Shown: in pieces, positions 1 to 10,831 of the stretch
How the letters are laid out: the number at the start of each line of letters is the position of its first letter
Numbering within the stretch: the first letter of the stretch is position 1
NCBI GenBank assembly: GCA_918026815.1
Contig: CAKJVC010000092.1
Span: 124,001 to 188,000, forward strand
Direction of reading: 5' to 3'
DNA length: 64,000 nucleotides
Source of the DNA: Chalara sp. BL73
Taxonomy: Eukaryota; Ascomycota; Leotiomycetes; Helotiales
Program-made: the position numbers and the translations under genes
The notes under the pieces: generated by a model
What the model was told of the DNA's origin: nothing
Seen by the model: the letters and a program-made list of their open reading frames with translations, nothing else
Databases searched by the model: none

Positions 1-176
1 CTGGGACGGAGCGGTAAGATAAAGACGGGAAACTTTTCTTCCTTTTAAGTATACTAAAAACAAAAAACAAAAAAGCATGTCATGATCCGGCATGTCGCCG
101 GATTAAGTATGAATTTCTTGTTCTGATTCCGGGTGAGAAGAATCGCCGTTTCGAGGTAGTCCCGTTTTTTTGGGGA

Positions 177-194
177 GTGGTGGTGGTGGTGGCG
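177..194. repeat. TGG trinucleotide microsatellite
   Basis: About six consecutive GTG/TGG units are visible, directly after a run of T and G. It is a simple sequence repeat in non-coding DNA with no visible function. Confidence 0.8.
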
Positions 195-370
195 TGAACA
201 GAAATTCCGAGGGGAAGGAAAGCCGGCGTCCCAAATACATGGGTTTGACTTAATACGTGGGGGTAAGCCTCAAACAGAGCTGCCTCGCCCCCTGCAAGAG
301 GATGAATATGGCCTCGTGGTTTAAATCTTGGAGCAAAGCTGGGTCCCTGCTGAGGAGCCTTTTTCACTTT

Positions 371-405
371 TGGCTGGCTGGGCTGGGCTGGCTAGCTGGC
401 TGGCT
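371..405. repeat. GGCT/GGGCT tandem repeat
   Basis: The stretch consists of imperfect tandem GGCT units, with GGGCT and AGCT variants, over about 35 bases. It is a simple repeat in the gene-poor left end and has no coding meaning. Confidence 0.75.
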
Positions 406-1403
406 CTTCTTTTAGCGGTTCGAGTTTAGCAACGGGCGTCGGGCAACCCATGATGATGGCTTTTGCGTTTTTCTACGGTATGGTATGGCATGGCTAGTGA
501 GCAAACCATAGCTCTGCTCCTGAAGCAAATATTAATAATTATACTGTAAGTAAGTACAGGAGGATCGTGAGATGCAGAAGTGCAATGGAAGCTGAAGTGA
601 CAGTGGCAATGACAACACATCAAAATACCAGCGTCGTCGAGCCAGCTGATCACTGAGCCGACACCGCAGTACAGAAAATCGAGTTAATTGCAAATAGAGC
701 ATCACCATTCGAGCCAGGCTGGACGTTCAATTACAGTTCAATCTGCTGACCTCATGTACCTGCCGTTAAATTCAGAGAGACCTACCTTACCAGTTCATGC
801 AGCAAGACTGAAAAAGTACGGCTAGAGATAGAACATGGCTTCTGCAGTGGCAGGCTCCTTCCTGCCAGGCTATTCTTGATTCCATAATCGTATAGTCGGT
901 GAAGAAAAAGCTCTTTACTTTTTCCCAGGTTCCTGAATCAACTTTCCATGCAGGGCGTGGCAGCCACGATCCTGTCGGGCGACTAGGTTGAATAGAAAAA
1001 GCAATAGCCAGATTCTTCCCCAGTGAGTGAGTGAGTGACCAGGTACCGGTAGCTTATGCAGGAAAGGAGGCTCAACATGCTGATCTGATAGCTAACTGCT
1101 CCTTCGAATCAAACGAAACAGAGGAGGCTTTCTTGTCGTTGGCGTTGATGTCCTCACGAATGTGCCAATGGAATGCAATGCAGCGAACGGGATTTAGCTG
1201 AATAAGTGCAGTTTGATGCTAATAGTATGATTGGCGGGTGAAGGCCAGAACGTGTGGTTCTACGTCAGGCGTAGTATAATCTGATCGTGTGCCGGTTTTT
1301 GCTCATAGGCGATCAGGAGGAGCTGAGTTGTTGACATTGGAAAAAAAGAAGCAGTCAATAATACTGCAATGGTCAGCAATCAGGCGTCGCTGGATCGCTG
1401 CAT

Positions 1404-1415
1404 TACTGTACAGTA
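1404..1415. repeat. 12-bp palindrome TACTGTACAGTA, copy 1
   Basis: A perfect palindrome, followed at once by another GTACAGTA half. The same 12 bases recur at 1564-1575. Similar GTAC-rich strings occur near 13471-13495, 13838-13851 and 49862-49900. It could be a protein-binding site or a genome-wide intergenic repeat; the sequence alone does not decide. Confidence 0.6.
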
Positions 1416-1563
1416 GAGTACAGTATTGGCGGAACGGCAGGGGGGTGTAGTGGAAACACGCTGAGGTTCTGGGTCCTGGAGCCCCTGTAAATACAGGATT
1501 GGCCCTGCAATCACGACTCTACCCACTGTATTGTACTATCGTGTACCCTCCTGTACCGTACCA

Positions 1564-1575
1564 TACTGTACAGTA
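1564..1575. repeat. 12-bp palindrome TACTGTACAGTA, copy 2
   Basis: Identical to the copy at 1404-1415. It is preceded by a run of related GTACC/GTACT words from about 1520 to 1563, so the whole 1400-1575 stretch is enriched for GTAC cores. Confidence 0.6.
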
Positions 1576-4574
1576 GAAAGTCGCTGTCTGTCCTGGGGGC
1601 GGGGGTGGAATGTATGGTCGCTCTCCCCACACGCCGATTCTCTAATGCCTGAGCCGCCCCCCGGCGCTCGCGTCCTTGTCATCTGGTGATCATACTATCA
1701 GGGGATAGCCGTGATCCACCTTCACGACCTCTTGGAAGCTGCCCAGTGCGTTTTTTCGTGGGGGTGGAGTGGATTACATGAGAAAAAAAGAAAGAAAGGA
1801 GTCAGGTGGAAATGGCTGATGCTGGTGATGGGGAGTGGTGACGACAATGGAATAAATTCATAAGGCGATTGAACCACCAGCATCCGTAGATGGTACATAC
1901 ACCATCCACCGCCCCGCCGTTGCAAGTCAAGGGAAGTTTATGCCCAAGTTGCATGCTGCATTTGCACATACTACTTGTTTTTGATGCTACATTTCGACGC
2001 AGGTTCATGAGATTCATCATGCGTCTTCGCTGAGACTCGCTGGATCTCACTCGCCTACCTACATGGTGGAACTCCCCTCATTTCCAGCATGTAGTGATAC
2101 CCAAAATTACTCCATACTAGCCGTAGGAAAAGGTATACGACGCAGGAATCTGATCATTCCTTCAGAACAAGTTTTCCCTATGTGCAACAAAAGCTTGGTG
2201 TTTTTCTTCTAGACTTCCGCCGACTGACCATGATTTAATTTAGGATTTTGGTGCACGGTATCCGCAAGAAGAGGCACGTGCAGAATTACCCATCAGAACT
2301 GCGTTTATTCCGCTCCGCGTAGTGTCATTGATTATATGATTAGATCTGGGGGACAAGTGTCTCAATACGTGGGGGAAATCGTTCGTCTTGGTGACTGGTG
2401 ACCCATCTATTGTCCGAGCAGGTACTCATTTAGGTACTGTGGATCGGAGAACTTCAAAAGTACGCGACCTGCTTTTCCAGGCAATTCCGATGCATAGCGG
2501 ATCCTTTTCTGCAGGATCTGGATGGTAGTTTGATTCTGGATGTATCGCAAGGGTGGCCGTCTTCGAGAATTTCTACTCTACTTTGAATGCTCTTAAGCCT
2601 TTGCCATGAACAGTGCAAGCGCAAGCTCGTTGAGGATTTTGCTCTGTGTTTTGAAGACACTACAATGACCCGCAACTATGAGCACACTGCTTCTTGCTTC
2701 ATGTTCTGGTGGGCTATGGCGCCTTCAGCATCCAGCTGAGTCCTTTGTTTTCCCTATTCCGTTCTCCAACCCTTACATTTAGGTTCCCCCCAGCTAAAGG
2801 CCATATTCTGATTCTCGACCCAAATTTCTATCGAGATCTATTCAATCGCAGATCGAACATTCGTCCGATGCCATGCATATCAACATAAATTATGAGCCAG
2901 ACCATGCGCATTTACATGGAAAGTCCTTGTCCCCATATTTCTAGATAGTGCAGGCGATAGCCGATACCCTCAAGACTCCATAGCTAGCAAGTGTTAGGGG
3001 ATTCTAGATTGTTGCCATTTGGGGCTCAAATTATACCTCGCATAGTATAAATTATCTCCACTCCCTCTCGGAGCATTGATCCTGGGAGACGGCTTAAAAG
3101 TCAGTCTCTATTCATATAGCAATTTCAACTGGTCACAATTTCATATCTCGAAGAAGAGATTTTGCTTCGCAAAGCTCTAAAAGCACTATTGATTCTTGTT
3201 AAGGAGCCGCAAATCTCAGCTGCTAAATACGTTCTATCGTATCTGCAGATCACTCAAGACGTATATCAAGGGATGTTTTCTCTCAATCGGACTTGGAGTG
3301 CACGAGGATTTCCAAGGCAATTTTGCCCCTCATAACCCCTCACAACCCCTCATCGTAACAAGGTAGTATCTGCACCTCATATTGCATACATAATACGCCA
3401 TAGATCTAGTTTATGGACTTTAATTTGTTGGATTCCAGGTGAGCCCTTCTCTACGTTTTTGGGGATTGTGGGGAAGTGCAGATGACGTGGAGGCTATTCT
3501 CATACCTACTTGGCCAAAGTTCACGAGGGCTGTGCCGTATAAAGTTACCTTTTAGGAACGCACCTTGGCAGCCTTGGGCTGCTTCTACAATGAGAGGGGG
3601 ACAACTACTGTTTGATATCAGGAGGATGAATTTCCTTGCTTATCCTCTCAGCAAGGATTTATCCTCTATGTGGGTCATTCTGGAAATTTTAGCCACGTGT
3701 GATTACATGTATCAGTCTGGGCAGTACTATGCGGTAGCAGCAAGTAGCCATTTGAAGGTGAAAATATCTGTCTATATCTTGGCCCGGCTCTGCTGCACCC
3801 ACCGTCAAAATCCGAGGCAACATCCGGGGTCGAGCTGTTCACTATCCCATAGGCATTCCGATTGATCTATTCATTACCTACAATAGCGCCACTATTATCT
3901 AAGATCTCCACAGGTGGACCGAATGCACCACAACTTTGAGTGGCAAACATATTCATGTGCTGCCTCGACCATGTTATTATCGTGGAGACGAAGGAGTGTT
4001 CGACATGGTTGGTAAGTATCCCGATTCGTGGGCAAACGGAGAAAGACGGCTAACATGCAACTGCTGAACAGTGATTTTCATTTATAATTTGAGAGTAATG
4101 TTGGCGTGGGGAAAACTCAGAAGACTTAATGAGAACACCACTTGACTTTATCCGAAATAGTAAAAGCCCATCCCATTTTCGTTTGCCAAGAACACGTGCA
4201 ATCAAAACATTCGATGAAAGGAGAATCGAGAGTTGTTTCGTTTCGCGCCACTGAACCATGACTTGCGTATCCGTAGGTCGAACCTACATACAATGCATCT
4301 TTCGACCATTTATAGCTAGAAATATTTAACCAGATATGTGTTAACCTTACTGTTATAGATGATATTTGTGCCAAGGCTATACCTTTTAAGCTCGTCCCCA
4401 GCAAACTGAATAACCATTGTCATAGAGCTGGATCCCAAGTTCATGTGGAAAATGCTTATTACTTTCACTTCAAAGCTTTCGAAATATTCTCACAGTTCCT
4501 AAATATGCTACAACAGTACCTGGTCTACAAAAATCACCACTTCCAATGAGAATCTTGGTTCTGCTCTTGGAGAG

Positions 4575-5012
4575 TCAACCATGGTGTAGGTCACAGTCGT
4601 TGTTGCTCCAAGCCATACTGCTCCGAGTCGCGGACTTCTGAGGAGAGTGTTGAGTGGGAGCCTTTGAGGTCTTCTTTGGAATGTCTTCGATAGTTGGTGT
4701 TTTGAGCCCCGTCGATATTGCCGCCATCGAGCTAGCAGCAGCTGCTTTGGTGACTTTTGCCGGCCAGTTTATGTTAGAGGTTGTCTTGTTCAGAGTCGTT
4801 TGCCTGGCTGGCGTGCTCTTTGGTGCAGGTGCCTTGGGTGGGGAGTTTTTGCAGCCTCTAGTACTACCATTTTGCCTGCCTACAGTCACATTTGATGCGG
4901 GAGCTTTGACACAATCCTCAACCTTTTTGGAGTAGCTTCCTTTGTTGTAGTGCTCATCTCGGCTCTGGGTTTCTCGGAAATTTTCTGTCACTGCCTTTGA
5001 ATAAACCTTCAT
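4575..5012 (-). CDS. Possible small basic Thr/Ala/Lys-rich protein (doubtful)
   Basis: A 145-codon frame with a real ATG. The predicted product is hydrophilic and rich in Lys, Ser, Thr, Ala and Pro, with many KTP/KAP-like words and no membrane segment. That composition fits a small nuclear or disordered protein better than random DNA, but no domain is recognisable. The opposite strand of the same stretch reads as a 93-residue hydrophobic frame, which is the expected shadow of such a sequence. No intron, no clear promoter and no neighbour context supports it. It may be a lineage-specific gene or chance. Confidence 0.3.
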   Translation of the reverse strand: MKVYSKAVTENFRETQSRDEHYNKGSYSKKVEDCVKAPASNVTVGRQNGSTRGCKNSPPKAPAPKSTPARQTTLNKTTSNINWPAKVTKAAAASSMAAISTGLKTPTIEDIPKKTSKAPTQHSPQKSATRSSMAWSNNDCDLHHG

Positions 5013-6501
5013 TCTTGCTCATAGTATCACGCTCTCTCTTCTCCAATTGATATACCCGAGTCAATATGCGACCAAGCTTCTACCAGTCAAGGAGAAACAC
5101 AGAATATGGCTCCTGGCGTCACAGCGCTTTTTATTCCGCTACACCGGGTATATTCCTGGCCCATAAAAGTATGTGATTCTGTCCTATCCTTATGCCTAGC
5201 AATCTCAATAAACATTAATGACGCTTGCTCAGTCCTTGCTAAAGGTGCTCAAGAGAAGACTCACTGGCAATACGTCAGAGCTGGTAGTTATTGGGGCAGT
5301 GAAAATAGGCGGCCTTGGAAATTTATCACATGTTCAAGCACCAAGATAGCAACTGTAAATCGCATCAAGATCCCGAGAGAATGAACTATTCAGAAGTGGC
5401 GTAAGCAGCATCTGTGACTCGCAATATTGACTATTCGAGGTTCCGTACGCTTATAATTCATTTTTTAACACTAGCTTGTAAGATTTGATGTGCTGTTAGC
5501 TTGGAATACTGTTTTTACTCCAGTAGTTAGCTTTAATAAAATTGGACAACTAAAATACTACTTAAGTCAATTGTCACGAGTTGATCACGTGAACACGAAA
5601 CTATACCCTATTATGATTAATAGCACGTGATACGCACCTATTTGCAAGGGCAGCTTGCAAAAGTGTTTGTATTGGCTTCGTGATAGTAATATCGAATTCT
5701 TTAAAAAGGTTTATAAAACAAAGTAAAGAGTTTTCGTACGAGTCGATAAATAGCTCGAATTTGCTTTTTATTAAAAACTTTTAGCTGGCCAGAGCGTAGT
5801 TTATTACACAAAGTTTAAGTACTTTTTCATTGTCCGTGCGTGTTTTGATGACAACCAAACCGTTGTCGCGATTACATTTGGAGATTCCCCACTCAAAACA
5901 GCCATTATAACAGAGCTTCTTGCTTCATTAGAAAGAAGGCATTTAGCTTTGCGATCGACAATTAACTGGCGAGCAAATTATTTGCGTGGAGCAGGTTTGT
6001 TGTGGTGATGAAAAAGGTAGTAAGTTTGGTGTTCATCGTGTACGTGTAGAGTGGGTGGGGGCATGCACAAGGACTATATGACCGTGATTTTATATCGCTC
6101 ATGATATTGCATGCAGAAATCAACACAGGCTGCAGTCAAAAAAATCAAGAGTGAAGCAAAGAATCCCCAAATTTTGAGAAGACACACGTATTCATTTCTT
6201 CCTGGAAGCCAGATGGTTTGTTTCTGGCCTAGCCCCACCATAAGTTTCAACCACCAGATCCATGGCAAGCCTAACTTACCATGTACTTCGGTTTCCGATT
6301 GAAGCACTCTAAGCCTTGGCGCATCAACATCATGAAAGGGCTCAGGAGAGCGTCAGCTCAGAGAGCTGTTTGTGAAGGTTCCAGAGCCTGCAAATTTGCT
6401 GTGGCAGATTTATTGCGTAAGCCATCACAACAAACGCATCATATTCGTGTCCATAAACAGTGGAACCCGAATCAATTGATCTTTAAACGGCAACATCGAT
6501 A
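5013..6501. other. Intergenic region, AT-rich block
   Basis: No gene recognised. The block of about 5440-5960 is visibly AT-richer than its surroundings, with many TTAA/TTTAAA words and stop codons in all frames, as a degraded (possibly RIP-mutated) repeat would have. I find no terminal inverted repeats or transposase remnant. The final 400 bases before 6502 presumably hold the promoter of the MFS gene. Confidence 0.4.
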
Positions 6502-8019
6502 ATGGCTACAACATTCTTGCACAGAGCTACGGAAGAGCTCGGGCTTGTTACTCTATGGCTCTCGAGTCGTGACACCAAGCTGCTCTACGCGCAACGTTTT
6601 GTTCGGATGTTTGCTTATGGCGGATCAACACTCATCCTTGTTGCCTACTTAGCTTCATTCAACTACACAAGATCAGAGATTGGAGCTTTTCACTCGCTGA
6701 CACTGGCTGGCGATGTCGTGATCAGCCTAATATTAACTGTATTCGCAGACGCGGTTGGAAGGCGGGCTGTTCTTGCTCTAGGAGCTTTACTTCTCTCTGG
6801 AAGCGGCATCGTCTTTGCACTGTCGGAAAACTACTGGATACTCCTAGCTAGTGCTATACTTGGTGTCATCAGTCCAAGGTATGTTAGCCATACACAATTT
6901 TAACAAGGCTAATGTTTGTCTGTAGTGGGAATGAGATAGGGCCGTTTCGAGCCATCGAAGAGTCTATCTTGGCACAACTTACAGAGAAGCGCAGACGAAG
7001 CGATATATATGCTTGGTATGCATTACTTGGACAAGCAGGAGTTGCTTGCGGTATGATGATCTCCGGATGGTCGATCAACTATATGCGGAGAGATCTGGCT
7101 TGGCAGATAACTAAAGCCTACAAAAGTGTTTTCTGGGGATATGCTGTTTTGGGATTGCTGAATTTTGGATTGGCTTTATCTCTAAGCAAGACGGTCGAGG
7201 CACCGGAACAGATTGTTGCTGCAGCGGACAATGAAAGCGCTCCACTCTTGGGAAATGAAATCGAGGACTCAGAGCTCAGGAAGCCTAAGTTTATGTCGAT
7301 GCTGCCACAAATCGCGCCTGAATCAAGAACCATTGTTCTGAGCATTAGTATCTTGTTTGCGCTCGATTCATTCTCCTCAGGGCTGGTTCCCATGTAAGCC
7401 CGCAATCCGTCTACGGAATCTGCTGCTAATATGAGTATAAAGGTCTTGGATTACCTTTTTCTTCCAGACAAAATTCGACCTCATGGAAGGCAAGTTAGGG
7501 ACACTTTTCTTCCTGACCAGCGGGACTACGGTTCTCTCCATGCTCGTTGCTGCATCCATTGCAAAAAGAATTGGCAATATTCGCACCATGGTCTTCACTC
7601 ACCTCCCATCTTCGATATTCCTTGCGCTGATTCCCGTACCAAATTCGGTTTCGCTTGCGATACTTTTCCTCGGTCTCCGTGCTTCTACAGCTTCCATGGA
7701 TACGGCTCCTCGCTCCGCATTTGTGGCAGCCGTCGTCCGGGAGAACGAACGCACTGCCGTCATAGGCTTTACGAATGTAGTCAAAACAATGGCACAGAGC
7801 TTAGGCCCTATGGCCACAGGGACACTTGCTGGTAAGAACTTATTCTGGCTCTCATTCTTAATTGCTGGTTCGCTCAAAGTTACGTATGATCTGGGCATCC
7901 TTGCAATATTTGCGAACCACGAGAGTATAGAGGATAGGGATGGTAACGAGGAGACAACCGAAGAAGAAGCCAGCTCTCCAGGAAATGCTGCACTATGTAG
8001 AAACCAATATGGGCATTAA
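6502..8019 (+). CDS. Major facilitator superfamily transporter, three exons
   Basis: Exons read 6502-6878, 6926-7393 and 7443-8019, giving about 473 residues. The product has roughly twelve hydrophobic segments in two halves, with a hydrophilic central loop (about residues 230-265). After the second helix comes FADAVGRRAVL, matching the MFS loop motif D-x-x-G-R-R. The N-terminus has no signal peptide; the C-terminus is an acidic cytosolic tail rich in Glu. It is expected to be a proton-coupled carrier in plasma or vacuolar membrane; the substrate cannot be read from the sequence. Both introns have GT-AG ends and the reading frame is intact across both joins. It stands alone, with no biosynthetic genes next to it. 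Sugar-porter signatures such as PESPRW are absent, so it belongs to another MFS branch. Confidence 0.88.
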
Positions 8020-8340
8020 AGGTAAAGTCTAGGCTCAACTGAAAGTACAGGACTTCGGCCTCTCAAAAGGGAGCTGGCAAGATGCGTATTCCTAATGTCA
8101 TAAAGCATTCAAAAAAAAGTTTGTGTACATGTTGAAGATAGTATAGGAGAAAAAATAGAATGGAATACCCGACTTTTGAGCTCAGATGTGGCGTACTCTG
8201 CCACCACAAAAAGAAGCATGTATCCACTTTCTCTCCATCGAATCCTCAATGCCCACGTCAGTATTAGCCAGAATCAGCACCAACCTCCCACAAAAAGGCC
8301 CAAATATATCATGTCATGAGTAGTCTGCAATATTTTATCT
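8020..8340. other. Convergent 3' intergenic spacer
   Basis: The MFS gene (+) and the following minus-strand gene converge here. The spacer contains A-rich and TA-rich stretches suited to 3' ends of both transcripts. No other feature was seen. Confidence 0.5.
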
Positions 8341-9394
8341 TTATGGAGGCGTACTATCAAGAGCTCTATTATGACTAAGAGTGAATTGACGAGTATATGG
8401 CTTAACCTCAGGCTTTAAAGTAGCTACGACTACAGTGGGACTTTCTTCTGGAGAAGTCGTCATCAATGGCAACTGAAATTGTTCAGTGTTGAGTGCAGAA
8501 CTCAGATCTGCGTGAGACATTTGGCGAATTGAAGGCTGAGGGCGAGGAATACAGATTTGGCCAGTCTCAGATAGGGGCATGCTCTGTGAGCGCATCAGGT
8601 GATGTGGATATGGAGGTCGATCGTAAATTACAGTCGGCCGCGTTGAGATTGAACGACTGGGAATCTGAGCAAGGTGCGCAAACAAGGGAAGACTTTGATC
8701 GTGTTCCCTCAGTAAGTCTTCTACAGTGACTGCTTGTGATGGTAGTTGAGACTCTTCAAGAAAAGAACCTGAGAGTCCTTGTGCAAGCCGACATTGTGGG
8801 TGGTGCTGGTTCCCGCATTCTACACAGGGTGATGCTGGAGTCCCAGAAGCGTAGCCCGAATTCGTCTGAATATGTTGGTCAGTTCACACCTTCTATCATG
8901 TCTGCATGACTCACGTCGAGCCCAGCTACGGGTTCATAGGCTGATTTATTGATATTACTGTCAACCTCCAAGGGGGAGTAAAAAACATCCTCCACATGTC
9001 CACCAAAGGTAGGGTTTGGCACAGCACGAAACGGGCTTGTTGAGGGAGAGGCAAGCACCGGAGAAGAGTACAGCAACGTCATCCGGGTTCCGCCCACAGA
9101 AGGAGGCAGATAATCCCCTTGAGCAAGGCTTCGGCCTTGCTCAACTGGTCCACCATCTTCTGATCCATAGCGATATCCTCCCCTAGGAGAACCTGGATGC
9201 GAGCCATAGTTTTTGCCACGATTTGGAAGCATCTGTAGGTCAGCGAGAGTCGAGTCTGATATAGCGTAGGGCTTACAATGGTAGGAAGGTTGGTCTGATC
9301 TCGGAGGGTAACGCTTCCGAGAGTGAGTTTGACAAGTGGGATAATATCCTAGCTCGGGTATGGTTGTTTCCTGTTTCGAGGTCGGGGGCGTCAT
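8341..9394 (-). CDS. Hypothetical Pro/Ser-rich protein with a short Cys/His motif
   Basis: Two exons (9394-8915 and 8865-8341) give about 335 residues; the 49-bp intron has GTGAGT and TTCAG ends. The family is not recognised. Most of the chain is low-complexity and rich in Pro, Ser, Thr, Tyr and Gln, so it is probably disordered. Just after the splice junction lies CVECGNQHHPQC, a Cys-x2-Cys pair followed by His and Cys residues, which could bind zinc but is shorter than any standard finger I can name. There is no signal peptide or membrane segment, which suggests a cytosolic or nuclear protein. The opposite-strand frame at 8493-8729 is a shadow. An additional upstream exon cannot be excluded, because the first ATG is followed at once by disordered sequence. 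Confidence 0.6.
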
Positions 9395-10831
9395 ACACGC
9401 AGAAGATTGACCTATGGAGAATAGTAGTAGCCGCTACTGAATGACATCGGCAAAAAGCTACTCCATCTCCTGGGCGGCGCCACTTTCATGCGAGCTTTAC
9501 AAACATCGAACTGCAAATATTGGGCATACGGTACTAGATGTACCTACGACAAAACTTGGGCGGAAAATCGCGCATGCTTCTCTTTTTGCGAAACGACTGA
9601 GGATGGAGTAATGGGAGTGGGCAGAGCGCGTAATGACCGCTCCTCTAGTAGGTAACCGACCTCAACATAGAGTCGTTACTGGACGGGGCACTTTTAGGTG
9701 CTTTTCGTTGTGCTCTCCGGTTGTTACATTCTGCTCGACGTCTCATACGCTTTTCGAGACGTTAAATTCATCTGAAGTTGTGTGCCAATCGATATTGACG
9801 TGGGGACCTATAATTTTCCTTTTTCTAATCGTTGAATTCGAGGCACCGACAGTGGCACGTCCACTTGGTTTCAGTGCTTGAACATCTCGAGACACTTGAT
9901 ATAAAAATCTCATGTCTTGGCGATCAACTCATCAGCGCGTACCTCCGTCCTTACAAGCGACCAAAAAAGCTTAACTTGTGCCATGCGTCGGGATAGATGA
10001 GACTTGTTGAAGAAAAATAGGCTAAAGCTTCCTAACTTGGGCTGTGATATGGGCAAGTGTAAAGGCATAGCGTAACTTAAGCTCTTGTGAATCATAGGAT
10101 GCATCATATCGCAACATGGATGTGAATCCAGAGGACCATCAAAGCACCTCTTCCCTACCTGCTGGAACACATCAAAAGGTTGTGGTTCCATTTATTTTCC
10201 TTGGCATGGTTTGATAGTTCAGAGATTTGACGTGTCCATCGCATCATTGAAAACAAGACATCTGAGCATCATGCCTGTAGCAGTGGGCCGGCTAAAGTTG
10301 CAGATGGGGATGCGCATTTTTGTTCCACACATTCTTCGAGAATGAAACTTCGTGGAAAGCAGAATGCTCATACGCCGATCAAACTGCTCAATCAATATAA
10401 TCGTAGGGAATTTGAGACAGGCTTGGCAGATGTAGGTCAAACCTGACCGACGACTCATGCCTTAAAAAACGGGCCATCAGGGCAAGGCAATGGCCACCCA
10501 CAAAACCAAGATGGCCTGCGTTTTCTTAGAATATGACGAGGATAGCCACATTCAATTATCCCTTCCCGGATTAAAAGAAGTATTAGATCTCATGAGCTCA
10601 GAAAATGCCAATACTATGCCTGGTACTTGAAGCAGGTGGTCTGTTTACGGCTGCTGGCTAGACTCACAAGAATTCTGTACGTGCAATCTTATGACCAAGA
10701 TCTGACAATGAGCCGGGGCCACTCGTGAGACTGCTTTTATACAGGAGAATAATACATTAAAGCGGCTGCTAGCCGTTGGCTGTGATCATCATCAACACAC
10801 TTTAATTTGATGGTTATGCGCAAGTGTTAAT
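9395..10831. other. Intergenic region, no gene recognised
   Basis: Frames at 9910-10191 and 10219-10458 (both -) are short and show no family resemblance. The left part should contain the promoter of the Pro/Ser-rich gene; the right part is the 3' flank of the GH47 gene. Nothing else stands out. Confidence 0.45.

Larger units (their letters stand above)
1..4574. other. Gene-poor intergenic region with simple repeats
   Basis: I see no convincing gene here. Open frames are short, lack family resemblance and stop often on both strands. The left part holds low-complexity tracts (a TGG run near 177-194, a GGCT run near 371-405, a GTGA run near 1022-1037) and two copies of a 12-bp palindrome near 1404 and 1564. 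Such a region could be a long upstream region or 5' leader of a gene left of the window. A 129-codon frame at about 3476-3865 (+) was considered and not called. Confidence 0.5.

Noticed and set aside
4265..4300. GTAGGTTCGACCTAC as a tRNA T arm
   Set aside because: It is only a short inverted repeat with a loop too small for a T loop and no partner arms.
4654..4935. 93-codon hydrophobic frame on the plus strand
   Set aside because: It is the antisense shadow of the Thr/Ala/Lys-rich minus-strand frame; the hydrophobicity follows from reverse complementing such codons.
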